Position numbers and translations under genes: made by a program
From: Flammulina velutipes
Taxonomy: Eukaryota; Basidiomycota; Agaricomycetes; Agaricales; Physalacriaceae
Length of the DNA: 64,000 nt
NCBI GenBank assembly: GCA_011800155.1
Contig: CM022369.1
Coordinates: 558,001-622,000 of the forward strand
Direction of reading: 5' to 3'
The notes under the pieces: model-generated
Database searches by the model: none
Told to the model about the DNA's origin: nothing
The model's input: only the letters and a program-made list of their open reading frames with translations
Part shown: one piece after another, positions 32,099-42,722 of the stretch
How the letters are laid out: every line of letters begins with the position of its first letter
Numbering within the stretch: position 1 is the stretch's first letter

Positions 32099-34019
32099 AT
32101 GTTGCGCCAGATTCAGCGGCGATGTTTGGCTACCAATGCTAAACGGCCAAGACCAAAGATGGAACTGGACCCCAGCTTCACGGCTCTTATGCAGGATATC
32201 AACGCGAGTTTGAAACATGGAGAAAGCTCGCACGCGCGTGCACACCAAGAATTAGAAGTCTTGGACAGCTACGACGCCACGGACGACACAGACATCGTCT
32301 TCGAGGACAACAACCGAAAGTCACCTGCTGCTGCATATGGCAGCAAAGGAATCGGAGCGGTCATTCTCCCTACGGAATTGCATGATGCTATTTTCAGTTT
32401 GATTGACGGTAAGTCTAGCTTCATCAGTATTAGTTATGAACTAATGACCTCAAAGAGGCGGACAAACATAGTCTTCGGGAGGACGCTAAACGTCTATTCC
32501 AAGTACCCGAAGGTCGTGCGCAAGGATCATGGGACGCCAAACTTGATGTCAAGTACAAATCATACCAACAGCGAATACGCCACGCTGAAAGGGACGGCAC
32601 TGCCTTCGCGAGCATTGCTTTACCGGCACATTATGGTGCCATCTTCTCAGTCCTACAACATGCGAAGCACCGGATAGGATCAAGCTGGCGTGTTGACCGC
32701 GTCGTCGATTGGGGCGCAGCCACGGGCAGTTCCCTTTGGGCAGCTCTGCACACGTTCCAGAAAGACGCTGAGGCTGACTTGCCATTCGAGGACATAAAGG
32801 CTGCGGACTCCACTATTCACACGTACATGGGCATGGATAAGCGGGACGGGCTCGTCGACATTGGAAAGAGAATTCTGCGGAGTAAGTATCTGCGTTCACC
32901 GTAGTTTGGCACTTGTTGACGGGTTCTCGTGTTATAGACATTCCAATACCCCCTCTCTCTGATATCTCCTTCAGACGCGGGCATCCCCCGTCGCTCGACT
33001 TTGTTCCCAACACGCTTGCCATCAGTGCATTCTCCTTAAGCACACAACCATCGGACCAATATCGGAAACGTATCATTAAAGAAATGTGGGCGTCTGGTGC
33101 CGAGACCATGATCATCATCGACCATGCAAACAAGGATGGGTTTGCCGCCGTCCTCGAAGGCCGGCATACACTGCTTGCGTTGTCTCAATCCGGTTCCCAA
33201 ACGAGCGAGGATGGAACAATTATCATCGGTGATGATGCCAACCTCGTAGAGACCCACATTGTGGCACCATGTCCCCACGAGCGTGAATGTCCTCTACTTG
33301 GCTCCAAACTCCATTGCAGCTTCTCGCAGAGACTTCAGCGGCCTGAGTTTCTCAGGCGTACGAAGCATTCTGGGGTAGGCCACGAAGATATGCAATATTC
33401 CTACGTGGTCATACGCCGCGGTCGTCGTCCTGATCAAGTCTCCATGACTAGTCAAGTAGGACGGCACGGCCGAATTCACCGAGCAGAGGAGGAGAAGGAA
33501 GCGCTCAAAGTCACTCGGGAGGTTGTAGTGAGCGACGGCGTTGGAGATCTCGAACCAAAACCTGAAATGGAGACACCGTTGGCCACGACGAATGCCGATT
33601 TGGAAGAGGCACTTAGGGAGGAGTCTTATTCTTGGCCACGTCTTATCTTTCCGCCTCTCAAGAAAGGTGGCCACATCATACTGGATAGTTGCACTGCAGA
33701 TGGAAAAGTCGTCAGAATGACCATTCCTCGCTCGCAAGGAAAACAACAATTTTATGACGCTCGGAAATCCTCGTGGGGCGACATTTTCCCGCACCCGCCG
33801 AAAAACCCTCCTCAAGATCGATATCAGCCCAAGCGCTCGAAAGTGGATGGTCCTGTCTTGCGAGGCGCCGACATCGGAAAGAGGAAAGGTAGAATTGACG
33901 ATGCTAGGGACAAGGAGGAGAAGGCGAAGAAGGTCATGTATGAAGGTTTGCAAAAGGAAATCAAGACGAAGCGCAGGATCGATCGTAAAGCGAGGCAAGA
34001 TTACCTAGCGAACGAGTAG
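32099..34019 (+). CDS. RSM22: mitochondrial small-subunit assembly factor Rsm22 (METTL17 family)
   Basis: Three exons encode 605 residues. Rsm22 has a methyltransferase-like fold and an iron-sulfur cluster and acts in assembly of the mitochondrial small ribosomal subunit. The N terminus MLRQIQRRCLATNAKRPRPK looks like a presequence. Family blocks visible are LPTELHDAIFSLID, the Rossmann motif VVDWGAATGSSLWAAL, NTLAISAFSLSTQPSDQYRK, then the cysteine/histidine cluster APCPHERECPL and LHCSFSQRLQRPEFLRRTKH. The C terminus is strongly basic. Exon 2 uses a different frame from its longest open frame, fixed by conservation. Confidence 0.9.
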
Positions 34020-34952
34020 GGCTCCGCGTTGAAGGTTGAACGGGCATATCATACTCATCTCATCTCATTGTATTACCTACCTTACACGTTGCATATCTGA
34101 TAACTCTTCTCTCTCCTTGAGTGTTTTATGTGGATCCGATAATCAACGCCAGTGGTCCTCTTCCTCTTCCAAGCAAATTCAAATTCAATATTTTATTGTT
34201 TATGCGTTCATGCCTACAGTTCGTCGGCGGAATTAAGCTAGAGGAAAACAGCAATCCGAATGAAATCAGTGGCATTGCGGCGCATGCAAGTTGATATGTG
34301 GGGCCGATAGTGGCGTGTCTTGTAGATAGACACGTTCTTGTTACGATCGCCCTACGCCACACGCGTTACTTCTGACACTCGGCGTTAACATGGTACCTAT
34401 CACGCAGAGTAACTTTGTGAATTAGTTTGAATGGTTCTCGTTTACTAAGAATGGCAGTCAAATGTCTCTCAAAAGGGATTAACAAAGGACTTACTGGATT
34501 GATAATATTTCAGGCTAAGGCTTCGAGATCTCCATTGCTCGTGCGGTTACTTCCTGAAGCCGCCAGATTGAGTTGAGCTTCAGACTCCCCAATTATATTC
34601 AAACGGTGTAGTTTCACGTCCTTGGGATTCTAACGCCCATACATCAGGCCGACCTTGATGCATTGAATTGAACACCGTACACCCGCAAAGGAAAAATGAC
34701 TCGAATGAAGGGAATCCTCAGCCTCCCACGTACCTGATAAGCCGCATAGTCGCATAGAGATCCGGACACGATTTAGATCACTAGTACACGGCAAAATACC
34801 AAGCGGGTATATCAATTCAGAAGTCGTTTTGAGGACGCCTGAGAGCTTACAACAAGGTGGCGAAAGCCATGGAAGTAACATAATCACCCGATAAGATGCC
34901 CCCGGGAGGAGAAAGCGCAGCGTAACATTGATGTAAATGCAGCAGAGAGTTA
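34020..34952. other. intergenic with a doubtful small minus-strand coding trace
   Basis: At 34526-34632 (minus) an exon-like stretch reads NPKDVKLHRLNIIGESEAQL followed by NLAASGSNRTSNGD and a stop, preceded by a possible acceptor. Two candidate upstream exons exist (near 34730-34880), but none keeps this frame without a stop. It may be a remnant or chance. Nothing else was found. Confidence 0.3.
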
Positions 34953-35269
34953 CTACGAAATCTTTTTCTCCGTGACCTTGGCTTCGGATGAGGCTGGTGA
35001 CGAGGTACGAGGTTCGGTCGTTGGGGCGGGAGATGACAGTGAAGGCCCTGTTCCTTCAGAGCGTCTACGGATTTCCTCCTCTCTTGTAGGATGTGAGCTT
35101 GATTTAAAGTTCCAGTTCCAATGACCTTACAGCAATGGACGCCATATATATACTCCAGACCCGATCCCTGCAGGAAGATAAGTCAGTTTAGACAATGGTA
35201 GTACCATGTAGAAAGTGGACCTATGAAGGATGCTACGAACAAAGGACCCATACGACGCGCGAACGACAT
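34953..35269 (-). CDS. small single-span membrane protein, spliced
   Basis: Three exons (35269-35221, 35167-35131, 35082-34953) sum to 216 bases and encode 71 residues. I do not recognise a named family. The protein starts MSFARRMGPLFVASFIGIGS, continues GVYIWRPLLEEEIRRRSEG and ends in a Ser/Pro/Thr-rich tail finishing KVTEKKIS. A basic start, one short hydrophobic span and a charged exit helix are what small mitochondrial inner-membrane proteins look like, but the location is inferred only. All three junctions are phase-consistent and use GT-AG. The exons are too short to appear as one open frame. Confidence 0.6.
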
Positions 35270-35483
35270 GGTTACAGTCGGGATCGTCGGTTCGGTCAAG
35301 GCTCGGTGGTGGTTGATGAACAGGAGATTCTAACTCCGAAAGTGTTTAAACTCCGCCTTCTGAAGTTCGCAAGTTCGCAAGATGGTGATTTAGTTTGCAT
35401 GGGCACTGTATCGATGTACAAGATTGAGAGGGGGAGTTATTGTATATGAGAGGCCATGAAAATATTAAGTAACATAGATAAAA

Positions 35484-35914
35484 TTACACCCCCACGCCGA
35501 GAGACTACATTGGTGGTAAGCAAGACAAAAGGATTCAATCGAGACAAGTACTTCACCTGCAACGCTTGCTTGGCCGATTCTTCCTTTGCTAAGGCCTTCG
35601 ATGGGGCGACACCGGTGCCTCTGACTTGTCCGGATACTACACAAAGGGTAGTATGGTGTGCTATCCGGCAGGCATCATTTAGACTTACTCTTGCATACAA
35701 CTGTCCATTCCGCTTTGTCCGATGGCCCAACGACCGATTCTTGATAGTTTACAGCACTCGCATCGCCCTTGGCTTGGAAATCTATAGACTAGAGTGAGCC
35801 GACGTTCGTCTTCACGCCACTCAAGACTGACAGTTGTTTAACTGGGTCACGTATTCTGACGGTCTGGGTGAGAACGCGGGGAGGGGGTAGGAGACATCAA
35901 GACTCACTAGGCAT
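35484..35914 (-). CDS. tiny single double-stranded RNA-binding domain protein
   Basis: Five exons (35914-35908, 35855-35832, 35781-35689, 35636-35557, 35504-35484) sum to 225 bases and encode 74 residues, almost all one dsRBD. It reads MPKYVTQLNNYFQAKG, NYQESVVGPSDKAEWTVVCK, ISGQVRGTGVAPSKALAKEE and SAKQALQSLGVGV. The first helix (YVTQLNNYFQ), the beta strands ending in a GTG turn and the second helix with the lysine-binding SKALAKEESAKQAL are all present. Similar one-domain dsRBD proteins are numerous in mushroom genomes; the function is unknown. The first coding exon is seven bases. It lies in tandem with the small membrane-protein gene on the same strand. Confidence 0.75.
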
Positions 35915-38900
35915 GAGCGGAAGGGATATGAGTTACTACGACCCTCTATCGACTCACCTTTTATATGATAAGATTCCGTCTATTCATCCAGCCAGGAGAA
36001 ATGCTGTTACATAGTATCGTAATAACCTGCGAACATCATTTACCTGGCTAGACTGAGGATTCAGAATGCAGATATCGCCGCGCTTCACCCAGGGGCAGGG
36101 GACTAGGTCTCTGAATCACTAGATTTTGTGAGATTGGCACCGGCGACAAAGTACGTTCCCAGAGACCCTTCAGCGGCCGACAGACGAGGAGTTGAGCGTG
36201 TAAGTAAGTCATCGGTGGTTCATCGTCATCCGCTTGGTTTAGGACGGATCACCATCGCGCAAAACAGACCGGATTGGCTTGTCGGTTCGTTAACTAGAGC
36301 GACCTATTTTCCAGGAGGCGGGCTCGACGACGTCGCCTACTCCACACGTCCACAAATAGTCTCTTGTGTTCGATTGTGGTACACAGTGTCTGGAAGAAAC
36401 GGACGCGCTTCTTCGACCGGATAGCTTTTGGGCATTAAGCCGATTGGAAATACACGGAGTTCCATTTTAGTCCATTCTGATTAGGCGTAGCGTGTCCAGC
36501 TCGTCTATTTCAAACCACTGAGCACTTAAAGTGATGAGTCGAACTGCCTGTGATGCTTGATAGCAACAACATGGCATCAAATCCCGCTCGGAGGTACCTA
36601 AGAGTACAGCGTCCAATCAGCAATACTGAGAGCTATGACCAAGACGTATCGAACCAGTTCTCAGTCCACTTCAATTCGGGTATCGTATCAAATTAATTCT
36701 CTTGGTTCGTTTCGTTCCGCCACGATGTGGACCCTTAGAGACAATAGACAGTGTGGCGATGCTTCCACTAATCCGGTGTGCTCTCGGCCCGTCCTAAGCG
36801 ACATCGATATCTGCGTCGCATATTTCGTCACTAGGATTTCGTGTAGAGTCAATAGGTCGCGCATTGCCACATAATTTTGAAAATTGCCACACATACTTAT
36901 CTCTATAATCAGACAATACATCTAGGCGGATCACCCAACATTCTCCGGGCGAGGACGACGGACGTGACACTCAAGCAGATGGGCCAGACTGAGTGGTACA
37001 TCAAGGGTGTAGTAACAAACCAATCCTTAGAAGGAGGGGAGAGCCGTCACTTGCCGTTTCTCCTTCTGTCGAAGGATCCTGGCTGTAACGCCTTTGTGGC
37101 TACCAGAATTATCGACATCCCGTGTGTAAGTACTTACGAGCCCAAACCTGAAGTGGGGGGGTTAAGACGCTGGAGGGCAGACATGAATTTCTCCCTCCAG
37201 TAGGCGCCTCGCAAAGAACAGCGAAGGCCTGGTTAACGAGCGTAACTGCGCAGGCATATTTAAGCCCCACCTATAATGTGAATGCAAGTTAGAGCAGCGG
37301 TTGCGAGCCCTCGCTGCGACATACCGTTGCTGTTCCGGGTGGTTGTCCTCATGCGGCCCATGTCTGAAGAAGGTCGACGCGTGTCACCTCATTGAGAGCG
37401 TCGGGTCCGACACAGTTCTGGAGTAGCCACGGATCGACAAGCGATATTGCTGCTCGTAGGTCGGCACTCTGAGAGGTTATGGGTCTTCCGAGTGCGAAAC
37501 GAAGACTAAAAACCCACAGAAATGTTGAAGACAGATATCAGCAGAGAGGATAGATTAGACGTCCAAGCGGAAGCAGAAAGTAATCTGAAGACAAAGAGTA
37601 CGAGTCCAAGGTGCTAATAAATAACCATGTGGGATGGCAGCGGTCGAAGCTCTCTGTCTCTCCGTAAGAATGCGACGGGTGTAAGTCGTTACTCGTGAAA
37701 GAGCTTCGAAGAAATAGATCGTTCTGACAATCCTAGACCAGAATAATACCGCGTACCACCGGGTGGCATCGAAGAGTGTTGTAAAGCGAGAAAAGAACCG
37801 TCCAACCGCGCCGTCGGGGTCACTAAACATCGTCCCCAGTGCTTCAGAGACATCACCTGCGAGAACAAGGACAAAATGAGAGAGGTGAGGGTGGAAAATA
37901 AAGATGCGAGTGGTGTGCAGTTGGAAGTTGATCCTCAGGCGGTTGAAACTACCAAAATGGGTTCTGAATCACTGACGTCACAGTATATTTTTGCGATTCG
38001 AGAGATAGAGAAGCCGGAGACCTCTCATCTACGTATGACATTCCTCGAACGTGAGCAATTAATAATTCTTAAGCGGCTGATGAAGAATTAAACCAATGGT
38101 AAACCGGTAATTCAGGCTATTTCAGGCTGAGTATCATCCTCGGAACTCCCTTTCCTTTAATGAACTTGTAATGAACCAGCACTGCTTCAAGAGAAAAGGT
38201 TCCGCGCGAGAATTCGTGAGGAGTGGCTGACTCTCTCATGTGACTTCAATATAACTAGGCCACGCTAGCCTTCTTGATTAGAGAGCGAGTGCCAATTAGA
38301 GCCACTTGTTGAGAACGAATTTGTCCACGTACACATAGAGACACCATCGATCGGGTCACTTGACCGCGCTTTGTTAACATCGAGGCAATCTAAGATCCCA
38401 GACCTAGAAATTGATAAAGATAAGGCCAAACGAACTAACTCCAGTAAGCAGACGAAGAGATATTCGACCCTAATCTATGTAGCCGTGGGTATATCTTATT
38501 GAACTAGATGAAAAAGGCGCGAGAGAGCACCCTGTAGAACTGAGATGTATGTATCCCTATGTGGCGCAGGAAGTTTCAATTTGCCGCCACTAAATGCCTT
38601 GTGATAGCAATAACATTCCAGTGGCGCCATCCAGACTGGACGGGAGCGAAGAACATATATGGTTTGCTGGGAGATCTCGCAATGTAAATGCCTGCCCAGA
38701 CAGAGCGAAGAATTGATATCAAGTAGATATTCATCAAGCCGTGGATTGACGCCTGTCAGGACTCGGATGGCATGCCACGTACGACGTCTGGGTCACGATA
38801 CCACCAATACAGACCTATGGATCATATTCAGAGGTCATTCGAGGGAGCCAGAGAATATAGATGTCGTGGCGCAGTTACGAACAGAAGGGGATACTTGTAG

Positions 38901-39511
38901 GTATGCTAATGCCTAGTTGCTTATGTCTAACACACGAGCAAGAAGGAGAGTACAAGTGCGTAGAACAATCACCACATTTTGATTGCAAGAAGACAAGGTG
39001 TCAAACGATAGATGTAGGACGAGTAAGATTAGACGAGGTTCCAGGTAGTCAAGAGCAAGTTCGAGATGAGCCAAAAGTATCTGTTTGTATGATGTATTAG
39101 AGTGGTATGCGCAAGTTCGAATGGAAGGGGAAGAGGCGGAAGGATATCTGTATTTGAAGCGGAGCTTGAATTGGTGCCGGGTGGTCAGATCAATTCCATC
39201 AACTTGCTCGCAGACGTCCCCCTCAACCCATTCCTCACTCTTCCTGCTGGCCCTCGTCCTCCTTTGAAGGGCCTCACCAGAATATTGCTCGTCGTCGTCA
39301 CTTACGTCGAAGTCTTTCTCTCTCTCTGCTCTAAGATCCAGCCATTCCACCTCCTGGAACCCCTGCCTTCCTTACGAGCCAATTTTTCATCGGCTAGACG
39401 TGCGTAACACTCTCTATCTACCTTCTTCATTACAGTATTCTTACTTGCTCGACTTTCTACGCTTCAGACTGTCCATTTGTACCAATTCTCAACTTCTATC
39501 AATAAGCGACC
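35915..39511. other. 3.6-kb gene-poor region
   Basis: No gene is convincing. Two overlapping frames near 37555-38090 are noteworthy: a minus-strand hydrophobic frame (LRINFQLHTTRIFIF, then FGRFF-like text ending TFCFRLDV) and a plus-strand 71-residue frame beginning MREVRVENKDASGVQLEVD. They share codon register, so one is the antisense shadow of the other. A 145-residue minus frame (38913-39350) lies over the upstream region of the G-beta gene. A plus frame at 36926-37127 (TEWYIKGVVTNQSLEGGE) resembles coding sequence but has no partner exons. No transposon ends or long repeats were seen. Confidence 0.4.
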
Positions 39512-40772
39512 ATGTCTCAAAACCAGGGCGACATTCAAGAACGTATCGCTGCAGCACGCAGAGAGGCGGAGAGCTTGAAAGAAAAGATTCGTGCCAAGAA
39601 GGAATCGTCGGCTGATACCAGCTGTGAGTGTTGTATGCGATGCTGCCCGTCTTTTCCCTAACCCTATAATTTAGTGCGTGCCATGGCCGCCGAAGTCGAC
39701 GCTCTTCCTCGTATCGTAATGCGGCCGCGCCGTGCCCTCAGAGGACATCTTGCCAAGATCTACGCCATGCACTGGGCCACCGACCGAAGGCATTTAGTCT
39801 CTGCTTCGCAGGACGGAAAGCTCATCGTCTGGGATGCTTACACCACCAACAAAGTCCACGCTATCCCTCTTCGTTCTAGCTGGGTCATGACCTGTGCGTA
39901 TGCGCCCTCTGGCAACTTTGTGGCCTGCGGTGGTCTGGATAACATCTGCTCCATTTACAACCTCAACAACAAGGACGGTAGCACCAACCTAAAGGGTGCC
40001 CGTGAGCTTAGTGCTCACTCCGGTTATCTCAGCTGCTGCCGTTTCATCAATGACCGCCAGATCGTAACCAGTTCGGGAGATATGACCTGCATGCTCTGGG
40101 ATATCGAGGCGGGAGCGAGGGTCGTCGAGTTCAGTGACCATACAGGAGATGTCATGAGGTTAGACCCCTCGTTCCCTATTCATTGGCTTGGCTTATACTT
40201 TGTCCCCTAGTTTGTCTCTTGGACCTAACCAAAACGTCTTTGTGTCCGGCGCTTGCGACGCAACCGCCAAACTATGGGATATCCGAACTGGCAGAGCAAC
40301 CCAGACTTTTACAGGCCACGAGTCAGACATCAACGCCGTTCAGTACGTCTATCTTTGATGTTTTCTTCGCCTTTGCTAATGACAGTTTTTAGATTCTTCC
40401 CTAACGGTGATGCTTTCGCTACCGGCTCGGACGATGCCTCTTGCCGTCTCTTTGACATTAGGGCTGACCGGGAGCTGAATGCGTTCACGCACGACAACAT
40501 CCTCTGCGGCATAACCTCAGTCGCATTCTCAATCTCCGGACGTATCCTGTTCGGTGGTTACGATGATTGGACATGCAACGTTTGGGATACGTTGAAGGGA
40601 GAGCGCGTCGGTGTTCTTACAGGCCACGAAAATCGCGTCAGCTGCTTGGGCGTCAGCACCGACGGCATGGCTCTATGCACGGGTAGTTGGGACAGCACCC
40701 TTAGAGTAAGTCTTGTTGTCGCTCTTTTCATCTCCGGGCGGCGTACTGATCGTTTCTCAGGTGTGGGCGTAA
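39512..40772 (+). CDS. gpb1: heterotrimeric G-protein beta subunit
   Basis: Five exons encode 350 residues. The N-terminal coiled coil ([20 protein letters not shown]) binds the gamma subunit; seven WD repeats form the propeller. Repeats are visible as [92 protein letters not shown] and [20 protein letters not shown]. The last exon is only 12 bases and encodes Val-Trp-Ala and the stop. G-beta/gamma acts in pheromone and nutrient signalling in fungi. Family and structure are secure. Confidence 0.97.
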
Positions 40773-41213
40773 GTTGCGTGAGCATTGCCAATCAGTGGTC
40801 AAACTTTCTATTTCCTCCTGGTATGACGGCTGAACTCTTTCATTCATTCTATACCCTTATCTGCGCATCTTCTCGATATGGATGGATGGTCGCCTCGAGT
40901 CACTCGTTTCTTTACTGACCAGCCACAGTTGTGTGATGGTGTTTTTATATATCTGACATTGGTGTTGCCCGTTTATATATTCCTTTCTCTCTTTCTACGT
41001 CTAGCTCCATTATATATACTCCTCGCTCATAAATCCACCTTCTCGGTACATGGAATGGGAATACACAGCCTGCTGCCTGTGACACGTCGGTGACAGCAGT
41101 GGCGCTTGATTAGTCAGGAATCCTGTGACTTGAATTTGTCATTGTTTGTTCTCACGACCAAAAGGGATCAGCGAGGTGTGCTCTCTCAAACAGTGACCAC
41201 AACCTGACCCTCT
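40773..41213. other. intergenic
   Basis: AT-rich 3' region of the G-beta gene followed by the promoter of the next gene. Nothing else was seen. Confidence 0.5.
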
Positions 41214-42612
41214 ATGTCGACCTCCCTATCCACTGCGACGGCGCCAACACCACTGGTCGTAATTCCGCAACGACGACGGCGAGAATCCGTCGAAGTCATC
41301 GACGTTGATTTGTGGGAAGATGACCGACCTACCCAACGGCGGCGAATATCACCAGACGTCGAGGTCATTGATCTGGTAGACAGCGATGTTGAGGAAATCC
41401 AACAACCTATAGCCTCTGGAAGTAATACTGCGCCTCGTCCCGGTGAGTTTCTATTGTTCTCACTAGTGGCGGTAATTTATTGAAACATGATGATGATGAA
41501 TAGACCTCCGACGGCGTCTACTGTCCCCACCTGCTCCTGACCCCGAAGTTGAATTCATACCTCCAGTACCCCGGATCCCGCAAACGTTTCTCAACCCCTA
41601 CCCCTACCGCGAGCGTGACCGGCCGATCGTTCCCAACGCCAACCCGTTCGTGTTCGAGACCGAATTGGCTCGTGTGCGTGCGCGCGAGCGTGAATATGAG
41701 GCCCTTCGCCAGGCTAGTGTTACGGCGACTGCGGGTGCGCTGCCTACGATCCGCTTTGGAGGTGCGCTGGTTACGGACTACCATGCCATGGAGGCTCATC
41801 GACGCCGAGAGCGGGAACTCCGGCGTCAGCAGTCCCATGGATTCCGACATCGTACGCGCCCTACGAGCACGAATACGAGCACGAGCACTGCCGTGCGACT
41901 CGGTGCGACGCGTATATTGGCGCTGAATTTTGATTATGGATTCGATGATCCCGCTTTGTATGAGTGGGGGGGCTGGTGGCATGGGGAGAGGGAGAGGGAG
42001 AGGGAGGCAGAGGTTGTGCATTACAAGCCGGAGTATACGCACCCGCGGTTCCCGCAGCCTGGGTTTAGCTTTGACTTTGCGCCGACGCCTGTTAAGGCTG
42101 CGGTTGTGTCGTCGAAGGCTAGTCCTATTGTCATCGATGATGATGACGACGAGCCGAAGCCTGTTGAACCAGAGACGAGGACGCCTGTGCTGGTGTGTGC
42201 GCGGTGCGACGATGCGTTGGTGATGGGTGTTACTGGTGATGCGGCTGAGGAGCGCAGACGGAGGATCTGGGCGTTGCGGTGTGGGCATATGATTGATGGA
42301 AAGTGCGCGGATGAGGTATCTGTGCCAGTACCGGACGGAAAGGGCAAGGGGAAAGCTAAGGATGAGACTGAAGGTGAAGGTGGAGGTGGGGCTACGAACC
42401 CGATACGCTCGCGGTTACGGTCATACCACCCCGGGCAGGCTTTCTCCATGGGCCTGGAGAGGATGTCCTCGTATTTGAAGGGCAAAGCCAAGGCAGAGGA
42501 GTATATCTGGACGTGTCCCGTTCCCGGATGTGGACGGGCGCATAAGAGCGTCAAGAGCGATGGAGACTGGGGACCTGACAAGGGCGAGGGTATGATTGGT
42601 GTATTCGTGTAG
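41214..42612 (+). CDS. SUMO-interaction-motif-rich protein with RING-like zinc finger
   Basis: Two exons (41214-41442, 41504-42612) encode 445 residues. Near the N terminus are two hydrophobic-acidic motifs, VEVIDVD and VEVIDLVDSD, and a third, PIVIDDDDDE, lies mid-protein; these have the form of SUMO-interaction motifs. A cysteine-rich region follows: CARCDD, then LRCGHMIDGKC, then WTCPVPGCGR, consistent with a degenerate or unusual RING with a long insert. SIMs plus RING is the layout of SUMO-targeted ubiquitin ligases (Slx8/RNF4), so that role is a reasonable hypothesis. The last ligands are spaced irregularly, so activity is uncertain. The middle is Arg/Glu-rich and helical. Confidence 0.7.
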
Positions 42613-42722
42613 GTAGTAGTAGAGTAGGAGCGCCACATCGGTTTTACTAGGACTCTTTAATACAGACGGTGTTATTACCTAAGCAACTTTATACTTGGCT
42701 TGCTACTACGACTACGACTGTG

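Noticed and set aside
38913..39350. 145-residue minus-strand open frame upstream of the G-beta gene
   Set aside because: It overlaps the probable 5' UTR of G-beta; no family, no promoter signal of its own. Left unannotated rather than excluded.
35915..39511. Possible transposon relic in the gene-poor region
   Set aside because: No terminal repeats, target-site duplications, or transposase or reverse-transcriptase motifs could be seen.
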